This document shows positions 1 to 8,732 of a stretch of 64,000 nucleotides of DNA, piece by piece. Position numbers and translations under genes: made by a program. The notes under the pieces were generated by a model. The model did not search any database. It worked only from the letters and a program-made list of their open reading frames with translations, and was not told the DNA's origin. Source of the DNA: Ruminococcaceae bacterium UBA7212 (GTDB lineage: Bacteria; Bacillota; Clostridia; Oscillospirales; Acutalibacteraceae); assembly GCA_002490525.1 (NCBI GenBank), contig DKUE01000035.1:1-64000 (forward strand), given 5' to 3'. Each line of letters begins with the position of its first letter. Positions within the stretch are counted from its first letter, which is position 1.

Positions 1-8
1 TCCACCAC

Positions 9-46
9 ATCGGAGCAAGCTGTATTTTGCTTGCTCCGATTTTTTA
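9..46 (+). terminator. Rho-independent terminator of an upstream RNA or gene
   Basis: A perfect 12-bp stem (9-20 with 29-40, loop 21-28) is followed by six T. The window opens with TCCACCA just before it, which could be the CCA end of a tRNA or tmRNA lying to the left; that cannot be confirmed from seven bases. Confidence 0.85.
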
Positions 47-309
47 TAAAAATCGGGGGCGCTCCGCAAAAAATCACCCTTGACTCGCCTGTTCGGTTGT
101 AAACGCCCCCACGACAGCTCACAGTCACTACCAATTTTTTGCAAGTTACGGGAGTCCAAATCCCCTTTCTGAAAATACAAAAATATTTTTCATGTGTCTC
201 TCACATTTGTAAAAGGAAGTCAATTACTGCAAAGTGGTTGACTTTTTTTATTTTCATATGCAATAATAAAATAGCTTATTGATTCTGTATTAACAAAGAG
301 GATATTGAT
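47..309. other. Non-coding stretch, nothing identified
   Basis: No supported gene is seen. A 7-bp inverted repeat (GGGGGCG near 55, CGCCCCC near 104) flanks about 40 bases. A T-arm-like GGGAGTCCAAATCCC lies near 160-175 but has no tRNA around it. The right end is AT-rich and should hold the promoter of the gene starting at 310. Confidence 0.4.
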
Positions 310-897
310 TTGAAAGACTTTATATTTATTATCGGAACAAGCGGTATAGGAAAATCCACATTGGCGCGAGGCTTATTAGAGCATTACAAAACCACCTGTG
401 TTGAGCAATGGATGGTGCCGGAATTTTATACGCGCGACGGAACGGAAGAAATGACCGGTGAGCTTGAAGAAAGAACCTGTTGGGAAAACCAGTTGGCAAT
501 GCTTTTTTGCTTTCATAGACTGGGATATAAAAACGTAATCGCCTCGGATATAGACGATTTAAGAACAGGAGATATTCCGATTATTTTTAAAGGGTACAAT
601 TTTATTACACTTAAACTTGTATGTCACGATACGGAACAATTGGAAGCACAAATGAGAAATCGTCCAAACGGCGGACTCAAGGACTATAATCTACAGCGAA
701 ACCTAAATGAAAAGAACCTAAAGCGCCCACTGCTTATAAATGAAATAGAAATCGATGTAACCGGACTTCGTGAGAACGACGTATTGCAAAAAGCCATTGA
801 TAGTATTGAATCGACGGAATCTCTATTAGAATACGATTATAAAAAGCCACCTAAAGAAATGTTTTATTCCTACGTTTGCAGCCACAGACTTAGATAA
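310..897 (+). CDS. P-loop NTPase / kinase-like protein
   Basis: This 195-residue soluble protein begins with a Walker A loop, GTSGIGKST at about residues 9-17, so it should bind ATP or GTP. Its size and the N-terminal loop resemble small nucleotide kinases or AAA-type ATPases, but no family-defining motif further along was recognised and the substrate is unknown. The start is TTG at 310, chosen because AGAGG lies a few bases upstream and the P-loop must be at the N-terminus. The gene is noticeably AT-richer than most of the window, like the methyltransferase after it, which may mean recent acquisition. Confidence 0.7.
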   Translation: MKDFIFIIGTSGIGKSTLARGLLEHYKTTCVEQWMVPEFYTRDGTEEMTGELEERTCWENQLAMLFCFHRLGYKNVIASDIDDLRTGDIPIIFKGYNFITLKLVCHDTEQLEAQMRNRPNGGLKDYNLQRNLNEKNLKRPLLINEIEIDVTGLRENDVLQKAIDSIESTESLLEYDYKKPPKEMFYSYVCSHRLR

Positions 898-1113
898 ATA
901 AGGAAAACATATTTTGTATGCGCGTTCAAATCCACCTGCTGGAACCGCTAAAATATTTTTTCGCAGTCCTTTTACATATCAGCGAAAACAGAATACCGTT
1001 TGCTTGGATTTATTATAAAAATCCGAACGGTGCCGCATAGGTTCTTCCTTTAGAAAATACTTTTTCCTCTTCATATTATGCAAAGCGGAATCCGAAAAAA
1101 GGTGTGATACAAC

Positions 1114-1731
1114 ATGAATAAAACCTTTAAAGATGACATCAAGAAATACTATAATCAAGATGCAAATCGTAGGAACAGCAAAATCATAAGAACACCTTGG
1201 AAAGCCAAAGTCAGAAAAACATTTTACACAACCGTTAAACAAGAAGGCAAAAAAACTTTACTCGAATTGGGCGCAGGCACAGGATTTGACAGTTTGTTTT
1301 TTATGCGAAAAGGCTTGAAGGTCACAGCCGTGGATATATCTGACGAGTCGATACGCAAATGCAGGGAAAAAGGTATTGAAGCTTATGAAATGGATTTTTA
1401 TAATTTAACGGCATTAAATAAAAAGTTTGACTGTATATATGCTCTGAATACGCTTTTGCATGTTCCCAAAGCCGATTTGCACAAAGTACTTCAAGAAATT
1501 GACGCCGTATTGGACCGTGACGGATTATTCTATTTGGGACTTTACGGCGGTAACGATGACGAAATAAATTTGGTGAAAAGCGGCGTTTCAGACGTCCCGC
1601 GTTTTTTCACATTTTATTCGGAAAAATATCTAAAAACCGTTTTAAACGATTATTTTCAGATTGTGAATTTCAAAACCTTTCCCGTTGGGAAAAATATTTT
1701 TCATTCTTTCCTTTTAAGAAAGCGGCAATAA
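1114..1731 (+). CDS. SAM-dependent class I methyltransferase
   Basis: A 205-residue methyltransferase of the Rossmann-type class I fold. Motif I is LLELGAGTGFDS at about residues 50-61, followed by an acidic strand end in VTAVDIS and a motif IV-like region (DCIYALNTLLHV). Such proteins move a methyl group from S-adenosylmethionine to a small molecule or macromolecule; the acceptor cannot be deduced. AAGGTG precedes the ATG by about 10 bases. The gene shares the AT-rich composition of its left neighbour and stands 216 bases from it, so the two need not be one operon. Confidence 0.75.
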   Translation: MNKTFKDDIKKYYNQDANRRNSKIIRTPWKAKVRKTFYTTVKQEGKKTLLELGAGTGFDSLFFMRKGLKVTAVDISDESIRKCREKGIEAYEMDFYNLTALNKKFDCIYALNTLLHVPKADLHKVLQEIDAVLDRDGLFYLGLYGGNDDEINLVKSGVSDVPRFFTFYSEKYLKTVLNDYFQIVNFKTFPVGKNIFHSFLLRKRQ

Positions 1732-1889
1732 GCGGTTTCCGCACTGTTTACAAAATGCCGAAAAGCAACATATCTCCCCCCCTTCTTTGTCGAAATTGAC
1801 ATAAAATTGTAATTTTTTTGTAAAAAAGCAATCCCTTACATAGATGTGATGATTGATAACTCGTATAATCTTCCAGAAGGAGGGATTTT

Positions 1890-2165
1890 ATGTCATTTCA
1901 AGTAGAATTCGGAAAAATGGTGCGGCAAGAGCGGGAAGCAAGAGGGATGAAACAAATCCAGCTTGCAAAATGTGCCGACATTGAGCTTCGGCACATTTAT
2001 AACATCGAGAACGGTCTTGTAGAACCAAAACTGCGTATCATCATTGTTTTTGCGGACATTTTAAAGTTGGATTTAAATGAACTAAAACAATATGCTGCAC
2101 ATGACGCAGATGGTATATACTGGAAAAGCTTTGATTCAGATATACGAAAAAACGGCGGAACATAA
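1890..2165 (+). CDS. Cro/C1-type (XRE) transcriptional regulator
   Basis: A 91-residue DNA-binding protein. A helix-turn-helix of the Cro/C1 family fills residues 7-60 (KMVRQEREARGMKQIQLAKC, then DIELRHIYNIENG), followed by a short tail with no effector domain. The ribosome site AGAAGGAGGG is excellent, and a TATAAT hexamer lies at 1864-1869 without a clear -35. A strong terminator follows, so it is probably monocistronic. The target is unknown. Confidence 0.8.
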   Translation: MSFQVEFGKMVRQEREARGMKQIQLAKCADIELRHIYNIENGLVEPKLRIIIVFADILKLDLNELKQYAAHDADGIYWKSFDSDIRKNGGT

Positions 2166-2179
2166 AAATCCAAATCAAA

Positions 2180-2217
2180 CAGCCCGAATGTGAAAATACG
2201 CATTCGGGCTGTTGTTT
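2180..2217 (+). terminator. Terminator after the XRE gene
   Basis: An 11-bp perfect stem (2180-2190 with 2201-2211) with a 10-base loop, followed by TTGTTTT. Confidence 0.85.
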
Positions 2218-2244
2218 TCCACTTCCATACAGCCCTTTCCGGTC

Positions 2245-2272
2245 TTGTCTTTTCATTGAATTGTGCTATACT
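2245..2272 (+). promoter_or_regulatory. Sigma-A type promoter for the DUF3795/traX unit
   Basis: TTGTCT at 2245-2250 and TATACT at 2267-2272 with a 16-base spacer, about 20 bases before the predicted start at 2293. Confidence 0.6.
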
Positions 2273-2292
2273 AAAATAAAAACGGTGATGGT

Positions 2293-2760
2293 ATGTCAAA
2301 AAATTTAAACACTAAAACCATTTGCGGGGCAGATTGTAAAAACTGCGCCTAGAACGCAAACTGCGGCGGATGTTCAGAAACAAACGGTCATCCATTCGGC
2401 AAGCCCTGTGTGACTGCAACCTTCTGTCAAAACGGCAAAGGCGCTTTAGAAGGCTTTAAAAAGAATTTGATTGCAGAATTTAACCGAATGCATATTGCGG
2501 ATATGAGAGAAGTCACCGACTTAAATGCTCTAAAAGGTTCCTTTATCAATTTAGAATACCGCCTGCCGAGCGGACAAGCTGTGAAAGTCTGGGAGGACGA
2601 CAAAATTTATTTGGGAAACCAGATTTGCAAAAAGAACAGCGACAGGTGCTACGGGCTTGCCGCCGATGAAAAATACTTACTGGTATGTGAATACGGCGAT
2701 TGCGGTGCGGACGCAGAAATCATTGTATTTAAACGTTGGGGCGAGGAAAATGCGTTCTGA
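2293..2760 (+). pseudogene. DUF3795 protein interrupted by an in-frame amber codon
   Basis: From the ATG at 2293 the frame reads a DUF3795-type cysteine signature (CGADCKNC), meets TAG at codon 20 (2350-2352), then continues as NCGGCSETNGHPFGKPC and a full-length downstream domain to the stop at 2758-2760. The stop falls inside the conserved cysteine cluster, so starting later, for example at GTG 2410, would lose the family's defining motif. DUF3795 proteins are small cysteine-rich, presumably metal-binding proteins of unknown role; an intact one lies at 47079-47456. Options are a point-mutated pseudogene, a sequencing error, or read-through. Promoter, reading frame and overlap with traX all look preserved. 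Confidence 0.75.
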
Positions 2761-3505
2761 CATACAAAAGCTAAATGCGAACTGCATAAAACTGATTGCA
2801 ATTTTCGCCATGACCATAGACCATATTGCCTGGACAGTATTCCCCGGCAACGCAATGGGATACCTGCCGATCTTCATGCATATTATCGGCAGAATCGCCT
2901 GTCCGATTATGTGCTATTTTGTTGCAGAGGGATATCATCACACCAAAAATATCCGTAAGTATACAGCACGGATGTTTGTATTTGCTTTCATCTCTCACTT
3001 CGCCTACTTGTTTTATTCCGCAGATTTTGTGGATTGGAAATCGCTCATTCCGTTTTACTACGGCAATTTTCTCAGCCAGACAAGCGTGATGTGGTCCCTC
3101 GCATGGGGACTCGTGATGCTTCGTGTAATGGACAGTAAAAAAATCAACCGCATCGGTACAAAAGCAGTCCTGATATTTCTTATTTGCGTACTCAACCTGC
3201 CGAGTGACTGGAGTTTTATTGCAAGTCTTTGCGTGCTGGCGCTCGGCACAGGTTACGGAAACTTTCCGTTGCAAATGCAGAGGCTTCTTTTTATTATTCT
3301 CTATGCAACCGTCTATTGCGTCTTCATCGGCGGGTGGTATAATCTATTGCAGTTGGCTATGGTACTTTGCATACCGATATTGATGCTGTATAACGGCAAG
3401 CGCGGCAAAAATCCGAAAACGAACCGCGCTATGCAGTGGCTGTTTTACATATATTACCCACTGCACCTCTTGATAATCGGTATGACGCGATACTTATCAT
3501 TTTAA
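2750..3505 (+). CDS. TraX family membrane protein
   Basis: A polytopic membrane protein of about 251 residues with roughly seven hydrophobic segments. The N-terminus carries the TraX-type motif KLIAIFAMTIDHIAW around residues 14-28. TraX of F plasmid acetylates F-pilin; chromosomal homologues in Firmicutes are thought to be membrane acyltransferases of unknown substrate. The start was set at ATG 2750, preceded by GAGGAAA and overlapping the DUF3795 frame by 11 bases, because upstream in-frame sequence is only the shadow of that gene. No conjugation genes are nearby. Confidence 0.75.
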   Translation: MRSDIQKLNANCIKLIAIFAMTIDHIAWTVFPGNAMGYLPIFMHIIGRIACPIMCYFVAEGYHHTKNIRKYTARMFVFAFISHFAYLFYSADFVDWKSLIPFYYGNFLSQTSVMWSLAWGLVMLRVMDSKKINRIGTKAVLIFLICVLNLPSDWSFIASLCVLALGTGYGNFPLQMQRLLFIILYATVYCVFIGGWYNLLQLAMVLCIPILMLYNGKRGKNPKTNRAMQWLFYIYYPLHLLIIGMTRYLSF

Positions 3506-3527
3506 AAAGGAAAAAAGAAGCACACAA

Positions 3528-3564
3528 AAAAGCCATCCGACCGAAACGGTTTGGATGGCTTTTG
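3528..3564. terminator. Bidirectional terminator between traX and the MacB-like gene
   Basis: AGCCATCC/GGATGGCT arms with a short inner CCG/CGG stem, flanked by A-rich and T-rich runs on both sides, sits between two convergent genes. Confidence 0.75.
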
Positions 3565-3592
3565 AATTAAGCACCGTATATTTTCGCTTTTA

Positions 3593-4834
3593 TCAATCTC
3601 TGCGCAGGGCTTCAATCGGAGGCATCTTAGCGGCACGGCGAGCAGGATATACACCAAAGACCACACCGATTGCTGTAGAGAATCCGACCGCGATAGCCAC
3701 GGTGGTCGGTTTTACCTCTAAGGGGATGTTCATGATATGCGACACGACCGCCGCGCCGAACACACCAATTAACAGACCGATTAAACCACCGATTAAGCAG
3801 AGGATAATAGACTCCGTCAGAAACTGGAACAAAATAGTTGAAGTTTTTGCACCGAGTGCTTTTCGGATACCGATTTCCCGCGTGCGCTCCGTTATCGATA
3901 CCAACATAATATTCATAACACCGATGCCGCCGACGACCAGCGAAATAGCGCTGACTGCCGCAATAAAAATGGTAAATATATTGATAACGGTATCCAGCAA
4001 ATCAATATACGTCGCCATATTGGTTACAACATAGCAGTCGCGGTCGCCGTTGTTGTGGCGTGCGCGCAGACGGTTCAGCGCCGCACTGCCCGCGCCTTCT
4101 AAATCGTTTTCGTCATTCGCCATAATGTAAACGGTATCAAAGCTTTCTAAGGAACCCATCACCTGAGTGGACAAAGTAGAGGGCACCATCAGCATACCGC
4201 CGGACATTTGCATGCCGCCCATCGCCTGCATAGATTCCATCATTTCCTCAGAATCCATACCGAAAGAGCTGGCAAGGTCTGTCACGCCGATAATTTTGAT
4301 GCGCGTAACAACATCGTTATAGGTAAAGTTCACATATTCACCGACTACATTTGCCTTGCCGAACAGCTGACGCGCACTGGTGGCGTCAATTACACCGACG
4401 GGTCTGCCTGCGGTATATTCCGCTTCATTGAAGAAACGGCCGTACACACAGTCTCCGCTGGTCACGAAGCGTAAATCCGTATTGCCGCCGACCAAAATTC
4501 CGATTGCCGCCTTATCTTCCACATTTAAAGCCCCCATTGTCATCACATAGGGGGATACATAATCCACTGTATCCAACGCTTTAATTGCCTCGATATCGTC
4601 CGCGGTAATGTAATCGGACGGCTGTGCTTTGTTAGCATCTACCATAATGTTAATCGCACTGTTGCCCATATCCCGAATCATACCGATAATATAATCACGG
4701 CTGCCGTTGCCCACCGTAATGATTGCAATCACAGATGCCACGCCGATAATAATCCCGAGCATGGTTAAAAGCGAACGCATTAAATTGGTACGGATACTGA
4801 AAATGGCAATGCGTATGTTTTCACGAATATCCAA
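3593..4834 (-). CDS. MacB-like ABC transporter permease
   Basis: A 413-residue permease with the MacB layout: one membrane segment near residues 20-42, a large extracytoplasmic domain (about 45-275), then three membrane helices forming an FtsX domain, including the typical ITERTREIGIRKALGA loop. It should work with a membrane-fusion partner and an ATPase to move peptides, lipids or drugs across the envelope. The adaptor is the gene immediately upstream (12 bases apart), but no ATP-binding subunit is encoded beside it and this protein has no ATPase domain of its own. It must borrow one from elsewhere. Confidence 0.85.
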   Translation of the reverse strand: MDIRENIRIAIFSIRTNLMRSLLTMLGIIIGVASVIAIITVGNGSRDYIIGMIRDMGNSAINIMVDANKAQPSDYITADDIEAIKALDTVDYVSPYVMTMGALNVEDKAAIGILVGGNTDLRFVTSGDCVYGRFFNEAEYTAGRPVGVIDATSARQLFGKANVVGEYVNFTYNDVVTRIKIIGVTDLASSFGMDSEEMMESMQAMGGMQMSGGMLMVPSTLSTQVMGSLESFDTVYIMANDENDLEGAGSAALNRLRARHNNGDRDCYVVTNMATYIDLLDTVINIFTIFIAAVSAISLVVGGIGVMNIMLVSITERTREIGIRKALGAKTSTILFQFLTESIILCLIGGLIGLLIGVFGAAVVSHIMNIPLEVKPTTVAIAVGFSTAIGVVFGVYPARRAAKMPPIEALRRD

Positions 4835-4846
4835 TGTGCCACCGCC

Positions 4847-6415
4847 TTATTGCACAGCGATTTTATCGCCATCCTGCAAAGCGGTTTTCGGGTTCATTAC
4901 GATTTGCTCACCGGCCTTCACACCGTCCAGCACTTCATAAACCGAATCGGAGCCGATGCCCAAAGTGACCGCACGTTTTTCCACTGTCTTTTTCTCTGCA
5001 TTGTACACAAAAACATAATTCTCACCCGCATCAGTGAACACTGTTTCTACGGGAATTGTCAAAACGTTTTCGGTTTTTTCGGTGTTAATACGAATATCCA
5101 CATCAAAACCGATAACGATTTTTTCATCCGGATTGAGAATTTTTACCTTTACGGGCGCACTGCTGGAGCTGCCCGAACTGCCGCCCGTCAAAGACGAGGT
5201 AATGGAGCTGATGTCTAAGCCGGAAGTCGCACTCGCCGTTGCGCTGACATAGCTGACTTCTGCGTCATAAATCTTATCGAGTGAGGAAACCGTGGCCGGC
5301 TGACCGACCTTTAAATCCAGCAAATCATATTTGCCAACGGTAAAGCTCGCATAAAACTCGCCGTAATTCTCCACAACAATACCTGCACCGACAGAAGCAT
5401 CCGCGCCGCTTGTAGAAGAGAAAATATCTGTCAGCGTTGCGGCAACATCGCTGTTTCCCGACGCCATATTCATCAGTGCGGAAAGATCCATGCCGCCCGA
5501 CTGCTGTGTTTTTGGTGTAAACAGCTCGCCTGCCACCAAATTTTGCTCCGTCACAATTCCGTCTGCCGCCGCGGTCCAGCCGTTTGCAAGGGTATCTACA
5601 AGCGCCTTATAGCTTTCATATTCTTTTGATTTCTGCTCCATTACGGATTTGTAAAGCTCGGAAACCGTTTCATCTGTCTGCGCCTCATAAACGGATTTCT
5701 TTGCATCCAGTGCGGAAAGCTCTGCCTGTTTTTGTGCCAACTCTGCTTTTTTCACCGCCGCAGAATTACGGATTGCCGCTTCGACATCCACAGAACCTGC
5801 TTGCTGCTGCAAAGCCGCAACAATTTCTTTGATTTGTTCTTCCGTCATGCCGCCTGCACGCAGCTGTTCCATCAGGGCACGCAGTTCTGCCTCGGAATAA
5901 GACGGCACAGCAGGTACGGAAACCTGTGTATTTTCCGCCGCGGCAAGCTCCGCCTCCAATGCACTGATTTCGCGCTGTAATGCCGGAATCTGCGCTTGGA
6001 TACTGCTAAGCTCCCGTTTGGCATCCGTCACTGCGTTTGCAGATTTTGTGTAAGAGGCCTTCGCCTTGTCGAAAGCGGATTTATAGGCATTCAACTGTTC
6101 CGTAAGCGTGGAAGTATCAAAAGTCGCCAGCTGCTGCCCTGCCGTAACGCGGTCACCTACGGAAACATTAACAGACATGACCCGCACGCCGCTTGCCGCG
6201 TTAAAGGTTTCGGTACTGCCTGACTCCACTGTGCCCTGCGTATCAAAAGAGGACTGAATGTCTCCGATTTTCGCCTCGGCAAGACTGTAGGCAGGAAGCT
6301 CTGCAGGCTTGAAATTTGCATACAATACGGAAATTAACAAAGCCGCCAGCACGATAACCGAAACAGACACCGTTATTTTTTTCTTTCGGGTCCAATTTTT
6401 TGTTTTCTTAAACAA
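4847..6415 (-). CDS. HlyD/MacA-like membrane-fusion (adaptor) protein
   Basis: A 522-residue periplasmic-adaptor-type protein. Residues 13-31 form a membrane anchor after a lysine-rich start. A lipoyl-like half motif (SVGDRVTAGQQLATFDTSTL, about 83-102) leads into a long coiled-coil stretch (about 105-270), then the second half, a beta-barrel domain and the C-terminal domain with DGVKAGEQIVMNPK. It is the partner of the MacB-like permease that follows. The serine/glycine-rich GGSSGSSSSA segment near residue 425 looks like a surface linker. Function: coupling the permease to export through the Gram-positive wall; cargo unknown. Confidence 0.85.
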   Translation of the reverse strand: MFKKTKNWTRKKKITVSVSVIVLAALLISVLYANFKPAELPAYSLAEAKIGDIQSSFDTQGTVESGSTETFNAASGVRVMSVNVSVGDRVTAGQQLATFDTSTLTEQLNAYKSAFDKAKASYTKSANAVTDAKRELSSIQAQIPALQREISALEAELAAAENTQVSVPAVPSYSEAELRALMEQLRAGGMTEEQIKEIVAALQQQAGSVDVEAAIRNSAAVKKAELAQKQAELSALDAKKSVYEAQTDETVSELYKSVMEQKSKEYESYKALVDTLANGWTAAADGIVTEQNLVAGELFTPKTQQSGGMDLSALMNMASGNSDVAATLTDIFSSTSGADASVGAGIVVENYGEFYASFTVGKYDLLDLKVGQPATVSSLDKIYDAEVSYVSATASATSGLDISSITSSLTGGSSGSSSSAPVKVKILNPDEKIVIGFDVDIRINTEKTENVLTIPVETVFTDAGENYVFVYNAEKKTVEKRAVTLGIGSDSVYEVLDGVKAGEQIVMNPKTALQDGDKIAVQ

Positions 6416-6534
6416 AACATCACCGCTTTCAGAATTGCGAAATTAAAACAAAATAATTGTATAATATTTTACGTACGATTGCCATATATTTTTGTAAAGA
6501 AAGTATGAATAAAAGGTTAACAGGAAGAGGTATT

Positions 6535-7056
6535 ATGAAAATTTTTAGACGTATAACCGCCGTACTGCTGTTTATTTTACTGCCGCTGTGCGGCTGTACA
6601 CAGCAAAGAAATATGGATACCGCAGAATTCTGCCGCCGCTTTAACACACTGCAAAAAGCCGAAACACTTATATCGGAATCTTTTTTTCGGGAAGCATCGG
6701 AAGATACACGGGAATCCAATACATCCCTATCGTTTGGAAACGGGGAAACCGCCTTGCTGACACTGACGGCAGATACAGTCGGCACGGTAACTGCTTTTCA
6801 GCTGACGGCAGTTGCCTCAGACATGCAAAATACACCCGAAGCCTTCGGAGCATTGTATGAAACCTACATACAGCTGGTTACGGTTTTAACAGTCAGTGAA
6901 AGTGCTGCGGACGGAGAGGATATGATACGTCGTGCGGGAATTCTTCCCGAAAATCTGGGATTTACCGATTTCGGGTTTGTCGGCGAAGCCGATGCACACC
7001 GTTTTTCCGTATTTTCAGGGGAAATGTATATTTCTATGTTTTGCGAACGGATTTAG
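6535..7056 (+). CDS. Putative lipoprotein of unknown function
   Basis: The 173-residue product starts with a basic n-region, a hydrophobic stretch and a lipobox-like LPLCGC ending around residue 22, so it is probably lipid-anchored on the outside of the membrane. The mature part is mixed alpha/beta with no motif I recognise. ATG 6535 was chosen because AGGAAGAGG precedes it and because it places the signal peptide at the N-terminus. It is divergent from the MacA/MacB-like pair and convergent with the patatin gene. No operon partner is apparent. Confidence 0.65.
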   Translation: MKIFRRITAVLLFILLPLCGCTQQRNMDTAEFCRRFNTLQKAETLISESFFREASEDTRESNTSLSFGNGETALLTLTADTVGTVTAFQLTAVASDMQNTPEAFGALYETYIQLVTVLTVSESAADGEDMIRRAGILPENLGFTDFGFVGEADAHRFSVFSGEMYISMFCERI

Positions 7057-7094
7057 CATCTGTTTCAGGCGAGTTCATATTCTCGCCGTCCGGC

Positions 7095-8234
7095 TTACTC
7101 CTCCGTCTTTTGAACCACCGTACGTTTGCGAGCAGAGCGGAACAGCTCCAGTGCCGCGCCCGCTTCGGAAAGTTTTCCGTATTTTCTCGGCTTGCGGATT
7201 TTCTTGACCAGTTCCTCCGATGCCCTTTCAAAAATCGGTTTGGCAACCTTTAAAATCGGATTTTCCGTCATTTCTTTTCGCTCCGTTTCAGCGGCTTCCT
7301 CTGCCGCGAGCAAAGCGCGCATAAATTTATGATGCGTATACACCGTCAGCCGCTCCACGCCGTACTGCGCGGCGAGTATTTCCAGCTCCGAAACAGCCTT
7401 GTAACCGTATTTTTGCTGCATCAGCCTGTATTCCTTCGGCTGGAAATAGTAATTTTGCCCGCGCAGGAATCCAAAAGCCTTCTTCGCATCCAAATACCCC
7501 ATTCGCATACGCTTTTCTGTCATAGGTTTATCGAATTCGAAGGATTCGCCCAATTCCTTCGGGTCATTCGGGCGGATATAAATAATGTCGGCACAGGACA
7601 AATCATCTTTGTGCCCGATGCCCTTCATATTGGAAATATCTACCACGATAAACCGATTGATACCGCGCTGACGCAGCATGCGTACGGGAGCGTTGTCATA
7701 AATCCCGCCGTCCAAATATTTTGCACCGTCGGGGCTTTGGTTGTGCAGTCCCGGGAAACGGGCGGACAACATCAAATAGTCCACCAACAACCCATCCTGC
7801 ATTTCTTCAACAAACAGTTCCACCGGCTTCATCGAGGAAAGCTGAAAAGTAACCAGACCGAGCGGAATACCCGATGCACGCACTTTTTCCTCATCCACAT
7901 ATTGTGCAACCAAGTTGCGGGCGGGCGTGACATCTACACCGCCGTTTTTAATAATTTCATGAAAAATCTGCGGCAGATTCGAAAAACTAAACAGGTTTTC
8001 GGGTGCTTTGAGCTGTGCCTCCATCTGAATACCGTCCTTGACCTCTATATTGCTCCACAGCTCTACTGTGCGGTCAAAGTCGCCCTGCGCAATCAGTGCA
8101 CCGTTTATGGCGCCGATAGACACCCCCGCAATCATTTCAATTTCCACACCGATTTCACGCATGGCTTTCCACGCACCGATTTGGTAAGCGCCTTTTGCAC
8201 CGCCGCCCGCCAAAACTAGGCCGTAAGGTCTCAT
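7095..8234 (-). CDS. Patatin-like phospholipase family protein
   Basis: A 379-residue acyl hydrolase of the patatin/RssA group. It shows the oxyanion glycines GGGAKG (residues 10-15), the nucleophile elbow GVSIG with Ser39, and the catalytic Asp175 in DGGIYDN, giving the Ser-Asp dyad. No signal peptide or membrane segment is present, so it is probably cytoplasmic, acting on membrane lipids from the inside. The C-terminal third is basic and lysine/arginine-rich. The ATG follows AGGGAGAACGAG. It is the last gene of the hisK-ispE-rrf2 run; about 57 bases of repeat-like sequence separate it from rrf2. Confidence 0.88.
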   Translation of the reverse strand: MRPYGLVLAGGGAKGAYQIGAWKAMREIGVEIEMIAGVSIGAINGALIAQGDFDRTVELWSNIEVKDGIQMEAQLKAPENLFSFSNLPQIFHEIIKNGGVDVTPARNLVAQYVDEEKVRASGIPLGLVTFQLSSMKPVELFVEEMQDGLLVDYLMLSARFPGLHNQSPDGAKYLDGGIYDNAPVRMLRQRGINRFIVVDISNMKGIGHKDDLSCADIIYIRPNDPKELGESFEFDKPMTEKRMRMGYLDAKKAFGFLRGQNYYFQPKEYRLMQQKYGYKAVSELEILAAQYGVERLTVYTHHKFMRALLAAEEAAETERKEMTENPILKVAKPIFERASEELVKKIRKPRKYGKLSEAGAALELFRSARKRTVVQKTEE

Positions 8235-8261
8235 ATTTACTCGTTCTCCCTTCCGAATTAC

Positions 8262-8302
8262 ATTCCAACGAATCGAAATTCTCCGCTGTGTTCAGAATGA
8301 CA
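8262..8302. repeat. Copy of a dispersed intergenic repeat
   Basis: Contains AATTCTCCGCTGTGTTCAGA followed by ATGACA, resembling copies near 14904, 45551 and 54750-54835. The right end overlaps the rrf2 C-terminal codons. Confidence 0.4.
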
Positions 8303-8729
8303 AATCCGCACTGCCGTTCTGCAAACCACGCTTTGCCAAATCGGAAAGTGTGGTTTTATCAACCACACCGCAGACAGCATCGTACAGTTCCTGCCAAAAG
8401 TGCAAAGTCGTACAATCTGCTGCACGCGGGCAGTCATTTTGCGTGCAGTCCAGGCATGTCACAGGCGCAAGACTGCCTTCGGTAACGCGCAAAATATCCC
8501 CCACGGTATAACTTTCGGGTGGCTGCGCCAACTTATAGCCCCCCTGCGGGCCGCGCACACTTTTGAGCATCCCCGCTTTTGAGAGCACGGAAACAATCTG
8601 TTCCAAGTACTTAACGGAAACTGCCTGCCGCGCGGAAATATCTTTAAGCGCGATATATTCGCCGCTGTCATGCATCGCCAAATCCAGCATCATGCGCAGT
8701 GCATATCTACCTCTGGTTGAAATTCGCAT
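8292..8729 (-). CDS. Rrf2 family transcriptional regulator
   Basis: A 145-residue regulator of the Rrf2/IscR family. The winged helix occupies residues 1-65 (MRISTRGRYALRMMLDLA start, typical YLEQIVSVL recognition segment and RGPQGGY wing). Four cysteines, Cys92, Cys95, Cys100 and Cys106, lie where IscR binds its iron-sulfur cluster, so it probably senses iron-sulfur or redox state. No isc/suf genes are next to it; instead it follows ispE and a 44-residue membrane peptide on the same strand, three bases after the latter's stop. Regulation of this operon or of a distant iron-sulfur locus are both possible. Confidence 0.88.
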   Translation of the reverse strand: MRISTRGRYALRMMLDLAMHDSGEYIALKDISARQAVSVKYLEQIVSVLSKAGMLKSVRGPQGGYKLAQPPESYTVGDILRVTEGSLAPVTCLDCTQNDCPRAADCTTLHFWQELYDAVCGVVDKTTLSDLAKRGLQNGSADLSF

Positions 8730-8732
8730 AAG

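Noticed and set aside
155..180. T-arm-like sequence suggesting a tRNA or attachment site
   Set aside because: No acceptor, D arm or anticodon arm surrounds it and no copy of the 3' end at bases 1-7 follows it.
2410..2760. A shorter DUF3795 gene starting at GTG 2410
   Set aside because: It would lack the conserved cysteine motif that lies upstream in the same frame and has no ribosome site; the TAG at 2350 is the better explanation.
7329..8219. A 296-residue plus-strand frame opposite the patatin gene
   Set aside because: It is antisense to a gene with clear catalytic motifs; composition is that of a reverse-complement shadow.
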